A DNA stretch of 64,000 nt from assembly GCF_002355415.1 (NCBI RefSeq), contig NZ_AP014936.1:372001-436000 (forward strand), given 5' to 3'. Source of the DNA: Sulfurifustis variabilis (GTDB lineage: Bacteria > Pseudomonadota > Gammaproteobacteria > Acidiferrobacterales > Sulfurifustaceae). Each line of letters opens with the position of its first letter. The stretch's first letter is position 1. The notes under the pieces are model-generated. The model worked only from the letters and a program-made list of their open reading frames with translations. It searched no databases and was not told where the DNA came from. This document shows positions 7,332 through 17,643 of this stretch, in pieces. The translations under genes and the position numbers were made by a program.

Positions 7332-9722
7332 ATGCACCTGCACCGACGTCTTCAGCACTCCGGTCATTTCGTCATCGCGGGGTTCGTCCTCGTGCTGGCG
7401 CTCATGCTCGCCCTCGCGGTGGCGAGCGTGGTGCACATCAAGACGATCAACGCCCACATGGAGCGGATCGCCGAGCGGCACATCGTCGAGATGGACGCCC
7501 TGCAGTCGATGCGCAACATCGTGCGCGAGCGCTCGCTCAGCATCTACGCGATGTTCCTGAACGAGGACCTGTTTCAGCGCCAGGAGGAATACCTCCGGTT
7601 CACGAACCTGGCCGGCGAGTTCATCGGTCAGCGGAAGCGCTACGAAGCGATCAATCCCTGCCGTCTCGCCCGTGCCGATAACGACGTGGTGTGCGCGAAG
7701 GAGCTCGAGCTCTACGGCCAGATCCTCGCCCTCATCCGTCGCTCGCAGCCGCTTCAGATGGAGCTCGCCGAGCGAATCGCCCGGGACGACGTCGAAGGCG
7801 TCAGGATCGACCTGGTGCACCACGACATGCCGCTCGAGAAGGAGATACTCTCGCTGTTCGACCGCTTGATCGCCGAGGAGCGCGCCGCCGTCGAGGCCTC
7901 CATCGCCCGCGCGCAGGAGGAGTACCGCACCACGGTCCGCACCACGACGCAGCTCGGATTCTTCATGCTCCTGCTCGGCGTCAGCACGGCCGCTTACGTG
8001 ATCACGCGCACCCGCCGCATCGAACGCGACCTTCACCGCCAGAAGGAGCGGGCGGAGGTCACGCTGCGCTCGGTCGGCGACGGCGTGATCACGGCCGACG
8101 AAACGGGCGACGTGCTGTACCTCAACCCCGTCGCCGAGGAGCTGACCGGCTGGCGCCTGGACGAGGCACGCGGGCGCCCGCTTCGCGAGATCTACCGCAT
8201 CGTCGACGAGGCCACGCGCAAGCCGCTCGAGCACCCGGCCATGCTCGGGTGTCTCGATGCGCGGCTCCTCGGCCCGCGCCACACGCTGCTCCTGCGCCGG
8301 GACGGGACGGAGTACGCCGTGGAGGACACGGCCGCCCCGTTACGCGCCCTCGACGGCGCCATGAGCGGCGCCGTGCTCGTGTTCCGCGACGTCACGCGGT
8401 CGCGGGGAATGGAACGGCTCCTCTCGTGGCAGGCGAGTCACGACAGCCTGACCGGCCTCGTCAACCGACGCGAGTTCGAGCTCCTGCTCGAGCGCCTGAT
8501 CCGCAACGCGCGGGAGCAGGGCAAGTCTCACGTGCTGCTCTATCTCGACCTCGACCAGTTCAAGCTCGTGAACGACACCTGCGGCCACGTGGCGGGCGAC
8601 GAGCTGCTTTGCCAGCTTGCGGCGATGCTCACGCCGCTGGTGCGCGCGAGCGACACGCTCGCCCGGCTGGGCGGCGACGAGTTCGGCGTGCTGCTCGAGG
8701 GTTGCTCGATCGACCAGGCGTTGCCGCTCGCGGAAAAGCTGCGTCAGGCGATCGCCGATTTCCGCTTTGCCTGGCACGACAAGAGCTTTCGCGTCGGCGT
8801 GTCGGTGGGGATCGCGGCCATCGACGGGAACAGCCGCGGCGCCGGGGACGTCCTGAGCGCGGCGGACGCCGCCTGCTACATCGCGAAGGACAAGGGGCGG
8901 AACCGCATCTGGGTCCATCAGGCGAACGACGCGGAGGTCACGCGCCGGGAAGGCGAGATGCGCTGGGTGGCGGAAATCAACCGTGCGTTCGACGAGGACC
9001 GCTTTCTCCTCTACGTGCAGCGTATCCTGCCGCTCAAGGAGAGCGCGGCCGAAGCGCCCTATCACGAGGTCCTCATCCGCCTCGTGCAGCCGGACGGGGA
9101 GGTGGTGCTGCCGATGGCGTTCATTCCCGCGGCCGAGCGTTATGGGCTCATGTCCGCGATCGACCGCTGGGTGATCGCCCGCACGTTCGCCTGGCTGGAA
9201 GAGCACCCGCGGGCCGGCAACCTCGCCATTAATCTGTCCAGCCAGTCGCTCGGGGACGAGCGGCTGCTGGCGCACGTCGAGAACGCGCTGACGGCGGACG
9301 CCATCGATCCGCGCCGCATCTGCTTCGAGATCACGGAGACCGCGGCGATCGCCAACTGGCAGCGGGCCGGTGCCTTCGTGGGGAAGCTGCGTGCGCGAGG
9401 GTGCCGGTTTGCGCTCGACGATTTCGGCAGCGGCATGTCTTCCTTCGAGTACCTCAAGCATCTCGCCGTCGATTTCATAAAGATCGACGGCGCGTTCGTG
9501 CGCGACATGTCGCGCGATCCGCTCGACCGGGCGATGGTGGAGTCGATCAACCACATCGGGCACGTGCTCGGGAAGCGCACGATCGCCGAGTACGTGGAGA
9601 ACGCCGAGGCGCTCGAGGAGCTCCGTCGCCTGGGCGTGGACTACGCGCAGGGCGACGGCCTCCACGCGCCGGAGCCGCTCGAGGTCGTGGGTCTGCGGCG
9701 CCGGTTCGTCTCCGCCTCCTAG
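7332..9722 (+). CDS. Membrane-bound PAS-GGDEF-EAL cyclic-di-GMP protein
   Basis: The 796-residue inner-membrane protein has one helix at about 12-34, a roughly 170-residue periplasmic, probably helical sensor region, a second helix at about 206-222, then PAS (about 240-360), GGDEF and EAL domains. The cyclase site RLGGDEF (near 445) is intact. In the EAL domain the signature is EVL rather than EAL (near 578), but the NLSSQSL, EITETA, DDFGSG and KIDG metal/base motifs are present and the end reads YAQGDGLHAPEPLE. It may make c-di-GMP, degrade it, or both. It converges on rsmE with a 4-bp overlap of the stop regions. No Shine-Dalgarno sequence is evident at ATG 7332. Confidence 0.92.
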   Translation: MHLHRRLQHSGHFVIAGFVLVLALMLALAVASVVHIKTINAHMERIAERHIVEMDALQSMRNIVRERSLSIYAMFLNEDLFQRQEEYLRFTNLAGEFIGQRKRYEAINPCRLARADNDVVCAKELELYGQILALIRRSQPLQMELAERIARDDVEGVRIDLVHHDMPLEKEILSLFDRLIAEERAAVEASIARAQEEYRTTVRTTTQLGFFMLLLGVSTAAYVITRTRRIERDLHRQKERAEVTLRSVGDGVITADETGDVLYLNPVAEELTGWRLDEARGRPLREIYRIVDEATRKPLEHPAMLGCLDARLLGPRHTLLLRRDGTEYAVEDTAAPLRALDGAMSGAVLVFRDVTRSRGMERLLSWQASHDSLTGLVNRREFELLLERLIRNAREQGKSHVLLYLDLDQFKLVNDTCGHVAGDELLCQLAAMLTPLVRASDTLARLGGDEFGVLLEGCSIDQALPLAEKLRQAIADFRFAWHDKSFRVGVSVGIAAIDGNSRGAGDVLSAADAACYIAKDKGRNRIWVHQANDAEVTRREGEMRWVAEINRAFDEDRFLLYVQRILPLKESAAEAPYHEVLIRLVQPDGEVVLPMAFIPAAERYGLMSAIDRWVIARTFAWLEEHPRAGNLAINLSSQSLGDERLLAHVENALTADAIDPRRICFEITETAAIANWQRAGAFVGKLRARGCRFALDDFGSGMSSFEYLKHLAVDFIKIDGAFVRDMSRDPLDRAMVESINHIGHVLGKRTIAEYVENAEALEELRRLGVDYAQGDGLHAPEPLEVVGLRRRFVSAS

Positions 9723-10456
9723 CCGGCGCCGACCGTCAGCGCGGCGAGCAGCGCCACGGCCGCCGTCTCGATGCGCAGGATGCGCGGGCCGAGTGTGACG
9801 ATCTCGGCTCCGCGTGCGCGCAGATGTTCGATCTCTCCCTCGGTGAACCCGCCCTCCGGACCGACGAATAACGCATGTGTTTCGGCGTCGGACGCCGTCG
9901 GCGGCCGCGCGCCCGGGTCGGGATGCGCGACCAGCAGACGCGCGCGCTCGGTTGCGGCGTGCCCGGCCGCCGTGCCGATATCGAGGGGCGGGGCGAGCTC
10001 GGGGAGATGAGCCCGCCGGCTCTGCTTGCACGCTTCGATGCAAATGCGCTTCCACCGCTCGGGAACCGCCGAACGGGGTTCGACCGCCGCACGAGCGCAT
10101 GTGAGCGGCGTGAACCGACTCACGCCCAGCTGAGTCGCCATGTCGAGCAGAACGCTCGCGCGGTCCCCTTTGGGTAGTGCCGTGTAGAGCAGGGTGCGCG
10201 GCCGAGGAGGGGGCGCAAGGACGCGCTGGTAGACCTCGACTTCGATCTCGCGCCCCCGGGCGCGGATCGAAAGCAGCCGGGCGCGCGCCACCCGGCCGCG
10301 CCCGTCGAAGAGCGCAAGCGCATCGCCCTCGCGCAGGCGCTGCACGGCCGACGCGTGGTGCGCCTCGTCGCCCGTCACCGTCAGACGCGCTCCGTCCCCG
10401 AGGTCCGGCACGTAGAAGAACGGTTCGCGCACCGAAGGACAGTCCGCCCGGTTCAC
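9719..10456 (-). CDS. rsmE: 16S rRNA (uracil-1498-N3)-methyltransferase
   Basis: RsmE is a SPOUT-class methylase of U1498 in 16S rRNA. The 245-residue product has the N-terminal PUA-like part (FFYVPDL, HHASAVQRLREGD), ALPKGDRASVLLDMATQLGV, and the C-terminal knot motif LFVGPEGGFTEGEIE with LGPRILRIETAA. The start is a GTG at 10454-10456 whose last bases overlap the rsmJ stop (GTGA), giving translational coupling and the standard family length. The long frame further upstream only overlaps rsmJ out of frame. Confidence 0.93.
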   Translation of the reverse strand: MNRADCPSVREPFFYVPDLGDGARLTVTGDEAHHASAVQRLREGDALALFDGRGRVARARLLSIRARGREIEVEVYQRVLAPPPRPRTLLYTALPKGDRASVLLDMATQLGVSRFTPLTCARAAVEPRSAVPERWKRICIEACKQSRRAHLPELAPPLDIGTAAGHAATERARLLVAHPDPGARPPTASDAETHALFVGPEGGFTEGEIEHLRARGAEIVTLGPRILRIETAAVALLAALTVGAG

Positions 10457-11235
10457 GACGCGCGCGCCGTCCGATAGACGTCGTAGCGCACGAGCTTGCC
10501 CGAGTACGACATGGTCGGGTGGGGAACGAGGGGCGGCGCGTCGTCGGGTCGCTTGACGACGACCCGTTCGGTGGCGGTTTCGCGGGCGGCCTCGAAGAGC
10601 TCGTGCGCGTCCGGGCCGGCGCCGACGAGCAGTCGCAGGAGCCGCATCTCCTTCCGCGCCGCCGAGGACGATCGGCGCTTCATGGGGAACATGGGATCGA
10701 GGTAGACGACCTCGGGGCGCGGACGAAGGGAGCACAGGACGACGGCGGCGTCGCCCGGGACCAGCTCCACGGTGCCCGGCTCCAGCGCGCCGGATCGAAC
10801 GGCCCGGCCCAGGACGCCTTCCAGGAGCGTCGCGACCACCGGGTCGCGCTCGATCGCGACGATGCGACGGCCGGCCCAGGCCAGGTGGACCGCGTCCCGA
10901 CCCAGACCGGCGGTGGCGTCGACCACGCGCCGCGGGCCCGCACCAACGGCACGCACCAGCGGGTCGCGGCCGGCGCTGGCCCGGTAACGGCGGCGTTCTT
11001 CGGGGGTGTAATCGACGGCGAGCCGCGTGCGTGTCGCCGGCTCGAGCAGCGAGAAATACCCGTTCTCAGGGATGATCAGGAGGTTCGCCGTCGCGCCCTC
11101 CCCGAGGAGCGGCAGGCGCAATCGCGCGGCGAGGTCCGAAGCGGTCCGCCGCTCCGCCGGTCCGGCATCGCGGCCGGCGGCGACCGCGATCGGGAAAACC
11201 ACGGCGGGTGCGCGAGCGGCGGCCTTCGGCGGCAT
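10453..11235 (-). CDS. rsmJ: 16S rRNA (guanine-1516-N2)-methyltransferase
   Basis: RsmJ methylates G1516 of 16S rRNA. The 260-residue protein has the SAM-binding motif VVDATAGLGRDAVHLA (near 110-125), IVAIERDPVVATLLE, and VVYLDPMFPMKRRSS, which match the family. Its stop overlaps the rsmE start by 4 bp, so two small-subunit rRNA methylases form an operon. This pairing is not the E. coli order. Length is slightly above the E. coli protein (250). Confidence 0.93.
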   Translation of the reverse strand: MPPKAAARAPAVVFPIAVAAGRDAGPAERRTASDLAARLRLPLLGEGATANLLIIPENGYFSLLEPATRTRLAVDYTPEERRRYRASAGRDPLVRAVGAGPRRVVDATAGLGRDAVHLAWAGRRIVAIERDPVVATLLEGVLGRAVRSGALEPGTVELVPGDAAVVLCSLRPRPEVVYLDPMFPMKRRSSSAARKEMRLLRLLVGAGPDAHELFEAARETATERVVVKRPDDAPPLVPHPTMSYSGKLVRYDVYRTARAS

Positions 11236-11276
11236 GCCGCAAGGATAACACCGCCCGTCGCGGACGGGGATTCGAT

Positions 11277-11792
11277 TCAGGGAAACGGGCGCGGGATCGT
11301 CGCATCGAAGCCGCGCATGTCAGCATCGGGGTGATGCTTCTTGATGGCGTGCGACACCTCGTCGGCCCGCCCGCCAGGCACATCGACGATCATCAGGACC
11401 TTGCCGCGCGCGATCTCGTCCTTGAAGCGTTCGAGGTGCGTGTTTGGCGTGCTGGTCCCGATCATGCCCGAGGCCCAGGCCCCCATCACCGCGCCGAGGA
11501 GAGCGAGGGCGAGGACCACGGCAAAGCCGAGATCCAGACCGGCCGGCTGGAAGGTCATGACGAGGAAGCCGACGACCGCCCCGGTCGCACCACCGACGAT
11601 GAGTCCGAGCCCGGCGCCGTGCAGCGCGTCGGTCTTCTCGAGAATCGCGGCCTCCGGCAGATCACCGAGCTGCGTCCCTTCCCTCGCCATGACCTTGATG
11701 TGCCGCTCCTCGATCCGGGCGAGCAGCAGTTCCTTGAAGACCGCCCTGGCCCGCTTCACGTCCGGAAGCAGAAAGTACATGCGCCGCCGCAT
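11277..11792 (-). CDS. DUF1269-type membrane protein with glycine-rich hairpin
   Basis: The 171-residue protein starts MRRRMYFLLPDVKRARAVFK, a soluble part of about 60 residues. Two glycine/alanine-rich hydrophobic stretches follow (about 63-83 and 88-110), then a soluble tail with KVLMIVDVPGGRADEV. This is the layout of DUF1269 proteins, whose function is unknown and which are sometimes linked to stress. A strong AAGGAGGG lies 5-6 bp before the ATG. It follows typA on the same strand after 67 bp that hold only a short hairpin without a T-tract. Confidence 0.8.
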   Translation of the reverse strand: MRRRMYFLLPDVKRARAVFKELLLARIEERHIKVMAREGTQLGDLPEAAILEKTDALHGAGLGLIVGGATGAVVGFLVMTFQPAGLDLGFAVVLALALLGAVMGAWASGMIGTSTPNTHLERFKDEIARGKVLMIVDVPGGRADEVSHAIKKHHPDADMRGFDATIPRPFP

Positions 11793-11859
11793 AAGACCCT
11801 CCTTGTCAGCGGGGCATGGCCCGCTCGTTACTGTTCGACTCCGGGTCTTCGGGCGAAGT

Positions 11860-13677
<1,818 letters not shown>

Positions 13678-13700
13678 GGAAGTGGAATCTCTCCTGCTCC

Positions 13701-13739
13701 CCTCTCCCGCTCGCGGGAGAGGGACGGGGTGAGGGTTTT
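13701..13739. repeat. Palindromic extragenic repeat in the typA leader
   Basis: CCTCTCCCGC (13701-13710) and GCGGGAGAGG (13713-13722) form a perfect 10-bp stem with a 2-nt gap, followed by GACGGGGTGAGGG. This type of gggagaggg...ggggtgaggg unit is a common intergenic repeat in proteobacteria. It lies 24 bp from the typA ATG, so the stem would be in the mRNA leader. A second short palindrome, CCCGCC-GT-GGCGGG, lies near 13798-13811. Confidence 0.6.
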
Positions 13740-13844
13740 CATGCCCTCGGTTAAGTCCTGCCGCCCGGACGCAGCGCTCACCCGCCTTCTGTTAGTCCCG
13801 CCGTGGCGGGAGGGGGAGGCGAGGCCGCACTCGGCAATCCATGG

Positions 13845-13919
13845 CCTTTACGACACCTGTGCGTCCTGCACGTCCCCGAGGCGCGTTTCGCGCGCACTCG
13901 CCCGTGTCGGGGCCAAAGG
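13845..13919 (-). other. Predicted folded element immediately 3' of the group II intron
   Basis: Nested complementarity is visible: CCTTT (13845-13849) with AAAGG (13915-13919), CGACAC (13851-13856) with GTGTCG (13904-13909), GTGC (13859-13862) with GCAC (13868-13871), and GAG-GCGCG (13878-13885) with CGCGC...CTC (13889-13899). Together they make a long stem with two inner hairpins. It is not a tRNA. In the typA transcript it would be the start of the 3' exon. Confidence 0.35.
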
Positions 13920-13958
13920 TGGCTTGGCGGGAGGGGTCGCCCCCTCCCGCCCGCCTCA

Positions 13959-13992
13959 GAACCGTACGTGCGAGTTTCCCCGCATACGGCTC
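13959..13992 (-). ncRNA. Group II intron domain V (catalytic hairpin)
   Basis: Read on the minus strand, the 34 nt begin GAGCCGTATGCGGGG, have a GAAA tetraloop, and close with CTCGCACGTACGGTTC. This is the standard length and hairpin shape of domain V. The two arms pair along their full length apart from the 2-nt bulge typical of the domain. Confidence 0.9.
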
Positions 13993-14110
13993 CAAGCTGA
14001 TGCCTGTGTCGCTTGGGTTAAAAAAAGTGCGGCACTTTATCAGCGCCCGGCCGAGATTGCCAGCCGGGGGTACTCCTGAAATGGCGTTTCCGCCGGTACG
14101 TCCAATAGCG

Positions 14111-15802
14111 TCAGGTGTACTCGACGCGATGTATCACGTCATGACAGTGCCGATGGACCAGTTTCGTGTTGGTCAGGCTATTGTTCTGCCTGTCGCGATC
14201 CACATGATGGATTTCCTGTGGGTCGTTCCAGTACAGGATGCCTTGGCACCGCGCACAACGGTTTTCCTGCTTGGCTCTGAGCCGCGCCCGCCGAGGCGAC
14301 CGACTGTTCTGGATAGCTCGCGCCGTCCAGTAAGCCGTGTCTCCATCGAAAAGCGAGCGGTCACCGACTACCTTCACGTGCCGGACGATGTCCGTGTCGG
14401 CATGTTTATATAGCGTGAGCTTCCCCACACTGAACGCCCAGCGCGTTTCACGCGACCAGTACCTGGTGAAGGCCCAGTTACCGGTCTTGTTGGGGTGTCG
14501 GTGCCTGCCCCAGCATCGCAGCAGCCAGTGAAGCTCGTTGTCCAGCTTCGAGAAGGTCTGCTTCGAGACGACGTGCCGGTAATAGTTCGACCAACCCCGA
14601 ATGCGGGGGTTGAGCGCCTTGATCACCTGCTCCTGCGTCGCTCCTCTTAGTGTCCTGAGAAGCTCGGCAAGCTTGTCCCGATGACGCTGGGTGCCCTTCG
14701 CGGAAGGCTTGATCAGCAGTTTTCGTCCTCTGCCTGATTTCAACACGTAGTGCCGCACGTTGAACCCGAGGAAGTCGAACCCCGGAGGGTGACTTTCCAG
14801 CGTATTCTGCGTGTGCACGACACGCGTCTTCTCGGGCTTGAGTTCGAGCCCCACCGATTTCAGCCATTCCTCGATGCACTGTTTTGCCTTCATCACGATG
14901 TTCAACGACTCGTGAATCACTACGAAATCGTCGGCGTAGCGAATGATGGACAGAGAAGCGAGGAGCCTGTCCCGACCGCCTTTCTGACCTTTGGCGGCGC
15001 TATACCGCTTCAGATCTTCGAGCAATCGTGACTTCGTCTCCAGTTCCATGCCATGCAAGGCGATGTTCGCGAGCAGAGGGCTGATTACTCCACCCTGCGG
15101 CGTGCCACCGTTCGCTGGCACGAATACCTCTCCATCCATCGCCCCGGCTCTGAGCCATGCCCGGATTTGTCCGAGCATCTTGCCCTTGAGCCGAAGCTTG
15201 GCGAGCAGTGCATCATGCGCGATGCGATCGAAGCAGGCCGAGATATCGGCGTCCAGCACGTGGGCCGTTTTCTTGGCCAACGCACGGAAGATCGCTCCGA
15301 CCGCATCATGGGCGCTGCGTCCCGGTCTGAAACCGTATGAGTTCGGCTCGAAACGAGCCTCCCACTCCGGTTCCAGCGCGAGTTTCATCAGCGCCTGTGT
15401 CGCACGGTCCCGCATGGTAGGGATACCAAGGGGACGTTTCTCTTGCTTACCGGGTTTCGGAATCCAGACACGGCGAACCGCGCTGGCCCGATACCGGAGC
15501 TTGAGACGTTGGGCTAACTTCAACCGCTCCGTCGGGTCTAGCTCAGCCACACCGTCCACCCCGGGCGATCGCTTGCCCGAGTTGTCCTGCGTGACCTGCC
15601 TGACCGCCAGAAGCTTTGCAGAGTACGAACGGATCAAAAGCTGTTGAAGCTTTCTGACACGCTCGATGTCATCGCGTCGCGCTGCCTGATAGATGCGCAC
15701 TTGGAGTCGGTCGACGTAGGCTCGAATGGATTTCCAGTCGAGTTGTTCCCATGCCTCCCGTGTACCGACAGAACGCCCTGCGGCGTCCTGTGTCACGGTC
15801 AC
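14111..15802 (-). CDS. ltrA: Group II intron reverse transcriptase/maturase with HNH endonuclease
   Basis: The 563-residue protein helps the intron RNA splice and copies it into DNA targets. RT blocks are complete: VRRVWIPKPGKQEKRPLG, FRPGRSAHDAV, GTPQGGVISPLLANI and the catalytic YADD (near 288). The maturase domain X follows (about 400-480), and the C-terminus has an HNH nuclease with CARC, EIHHVDRD, N and HRHCHDVIH (about 514-558). No key residue is missing. Two GTG starts are possible: 15802, or 15796, which sits 7 nt behind AGGAG and is better spaced. Base composition is lower in GC than neighbouring genes, in line with transfer. Confidence 0.95.
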   Translation of the reverse strand: MTVTQDAAGRSVGTREAWEQLDWKSIRAYVDRLQVRIYQAARRDDIERVRKLQQLLIRSYSAKLLAVRQVTQDNSGKRSPGVDGVAELDPTERLKLAQRLKLRYRASAVRRVWIPKPGKQEKRPLGIPTMRDRATQALMKLALEPEWEARFEPNSYGFRPGRSAHDAVGAIFRALAKKTAHVLDADISACFDRIAHDALLAKLRLKGKMLGQIRAWLRAGAMDGEVFVPANGGTPQGGVISPLLANIALHGMELETKSRLLEDLKRYSAAKGQKGGRDRLLASLSIIRYADDFVVIHESLNIVMKAKQCIEEWLKSVGLELKPEKTRVVHTQNTLESHPPGFDFLGFNVRHYVLKSGRGRKLLIKPSAKGTQRHRDKLAELLRTLRGATQEQVIKALNPRIRGWSNYYRHVVSKQTFSKLDNELHWLLRCWGRHRHPNKTGNWAFTRYWSRETRWAFSVGKLTLYKHADTDIVRHVKVVGDRSLFDGDTAYWTARAIQNSRSPRRARLRAKQENRCARCQGILYWNDPQEIHHVDRDRQNNSLTNTKLVHRHCHDVIHRVEYT

Positions 15803-16641
15803 TCTCCTGTTTGCAGTACCTATCGAGGATCATCGCTTGGGGTCCGTCTGCCCGTCTGGTGTTGCTGGACGTTCCGGTTATGAGCCGGATATCTCGGGCA
15901 TTACCCCGAGCGTTCCGCTTCTGACCCCATCCTTCCAACTGACTGGCATGAGGGCTGACTAGGCCCCGCTCCATGTACCGCCGGAGAGCCAGCAAGTGGT
16001 TACCCCGTTCGATCTGTCCTAGTTGCGTTGCCGTTAGGTGGCAGCTTTACGCCGATGGCTCCGAGACATACTGCCGATTAGCCTACATCGGCATTCGGGT
16101 GCGCCACGTGCCGTTTTGGCTAGGGTGTGATACTGCCAGCCTCTTTCACCCAGTAATGCTTACGACGCTTCGAACGCTGCTTTCTTGCGTCACCATTGGC
16201 AACTTCGCTTAGGTGGGATGCTCGCGTAGGCTCGCGGAGGTCCACCGTTCTCAGCCGCTTCACACCCAGACGGAAGTCAGGTCTGCGCATGGGCTGAGGC
16301 CGTCACCGCTATGTCAGCGGGAAGGGAATTGCACCCTCTAGGCACAGATGCATGGTTGTCGGCTTTGAGGCCTCGCGTCCCATTCTTTGAGACACAGGCG
16401 GGCGCGACACGAGAGCGGAGGACTCCGCATGCTCGCTGGCACACACCTGATTGAGGACTCAACCTGGTGTGTACCAGGATTTCACCACTCGCCCGTATTG
16501 CGGCGAGTGACCGAGGCAATCCCCTCGGTTGGCTTGTTTCGCTGGCTCTTTTATTGCGCTCCAACTAGCGCTTTGTGTCCCACCACGGGGACACTGGGCC
16601 GTCAAGCCCACGCCGACCCCTTCGGGTCGCACAGGCCGCGC

Positions 16642-16647
16642 ATTATA
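16642..16647 (-). promoter_or_regulatory. TATAAT -10 box just upstream of the intron (candidate typA promoter)
   Basis: A perfect TATAAT lies on the minus strand between hslO and the intron. The -35 at 17-bp spacing (GCGGCT) is poor. Transcription would begin around 16635, about 3 nt before the GTGCG of the intron. A GGCGGC/GCCGCC hairpin with a 7-nt loop (16653-16671) begins at the hslO stop but has no T-tract after it. Confidence 0.45.
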
Positions 16648-16670
16648 CACGTGGCGGCGAGAAAAGCCGC

Positions 16671-17552
16671 CTACTGGCGGGTGGTGGGGATATCGGCCGG
16701 AGCGAGTGCGGCGAAGAGGCCCGCTGCATCTACGGCGTCAAATGCATAGTGCGAGCCGCAGAATTCGCAGTCCACGTCGATCTTGCCCTGCTCCTGAAGG
16801 ATCGAGTCCACCTCCCCGGGGCCGAGCATCCGCAGCACGGCCTCGACCCGTTCCCGCGAGCACGAGCAGCGAAAGCTCATCGGCTTGCGGGAAAACAGGC
16901 GGATGTCCTCCTCGTGGTAGAGCCGGCGCAGGATCTCGCGCACCGGGAGCGCCAGGAGCTCGCCGCGGGTGAGGGTGGCGCCCAGGTGCACGGCGCGCGC
17001 CCACATGTCCGGGTCCTCGTGACCTCCCTGGGGGAGCTTCTGCAGCAGCATGCCCGCCGCCTGGTCGGGACCGGCCGCGAGCCAAAGGCGGGTGTCGAGC
17101 TGTTCCGACTGCGCGAAGTAGTGCTCGAGCGCCTCGGCGACGCTGTCGCCCTCGATGGCGACGATGCCCTGGTAGCGCTCGCGCGAGCCCTCCGGATCGA
17201 TGGTCATGGCGAAGCGCCCGTCACCGACCATCGCACGGAAGGAGCCGGCGGGCACGTCCCCCTGCCATTGCGCGATCGCCCGCATCGCTCCGCCGCCCGT
17301 GCACTCCACCACGAGCAGGCCGATCGGTCCGTTGCCCTGCACCTGCATGATCAGGCGGCCGTCGAACTTGATGGTGGCGGCGAGCAGCGCGGCCGCGGCC
17401 ATGAACTCGCCGAGCAGGTCGCGCACGACGGGGGGATAGTCGCGGCGGTCGAGCACGGCGCGATAGGTCGAATCCAGGCGCACGATTTCGCCGCGGATGG
17501 GGGCCCCCTCGAAGACGAAGCGCTGGAGCGAGTCCTGCAGGCGAAGCGACAT
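16671..17552 (-). CDS. hslO: Redox-regulated molecular chaperone Hsp33
   Basis: Hsp33 is a cytosolic holdase activated when oxidants release zinc from its C-terminal cysteines. The 293-residue protein keeps the four-cysteine set: C-x-C in CSCSRERV (near 228-230) and C-x2-C in CEFC (near 261-264). The N-terminal chaperone domain begins MSLRLQDSLQRFVFEG, which fixes the start at 17552; the long frame upstream is a shadow of sixA. It is divergent from sixA across 91 bp. Confidence 0.95.
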   Translation of the reverse strand: MSLRLQDSLQRFVFEGAPIRGEIVRLDSTYRAVLDRRDYPPVVRDLLGEFMAAAALLAATIKFDGRLIMQVQGNGPIGLLVVECTGGGAMRAIAQWQGDVPAGSFRAMVGDGRFAMTIDPEGSRERYQGIVAIEGDSVAEALEHYFAQSEQLDTRLWLAAGPDQAAGMLLQKLPQGGHEDPDMWARAVHLGATLTRGELLALPVREILRRLYHEEDIRLFSRKPMSFRCSCSRERVEAVLRMLGPGEVDSILQEQGKIDVDCEFCGSHYAFDAVDAAGLFAALAPADIPTTRQ

Positions 17553-17627
17553 GACGTACCCTAAGGCTTCCGTCCCCGGCTTTAGTTCCGCGACGCGCGG
17601 CGTCACGCGGACACCGCCTCTATTCAT

Positions 17628-17633
17628 TATACT
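17628..17633 (+). promoter_or_regulatory. Candidate -10 box of the sixA operon
   Basis: TATACT lies 10 bp before the sixA ATG. The -35 region is GC-rich and weak (ACGCGG at 17-bp spacing). Transcription would begin about 3-5 nt before the ATG, so the mRNA may be nearly leaderless; no Shine-Dalgarno sequence is seen. No PhoB box was found here. Confidence 0.35.
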
Positions 17634-17643
17634 AGTCGACGCC

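Larger units (their letters stand above)
13919..16632 (-). mobile_element. Complete group II intron (about 2.7 kb) in the typA leader
   Basis: On the minus strand the element opens with GTGCG (16632-16628), then a GACCC/GGGGTC hairpin, the canonical 5' splice end of bacterial group II introns. An RT-maturase gene fills domain IV, a perfect 34-nt domain V follows at 13992-13959, then a domain VI helix (about 13921-13955) with unpaired adenines, and an AC 3' end near 13919. A candidate EBS1 (AGGCC, minus strand, 16373-16369) is complementary to GGCCT, the last five bases of the 5' exon. All parts needed for splicing and retrohoming appear intact. The ends are placed by eye and could be off by 1-2 nt. 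The maturase with a C-terminal HNH suggests a chloroplast-like class. Confidence 0.88.

Noticed and set aside
13845-13919. Folded element considered as a tRNA or small stable RNA gene.
   Set aside because: It has no acceptor stem of seven pairs, no CCA position, and no T-loop consensus. It is listed only as a structured element.
16653-16671. GGCGGC/GCCGCC hairpin at the hslO stop as a Rho-independent terminator.
   Set aside because: The T-run is in the loop rather than after the stem, so it does not meet the pattern.
17553-17643. PhoB box or shared operator between hslO and sixA.
   Set aside because: No 11-bp direct repeat is present; only a weak -10 element can be supported.
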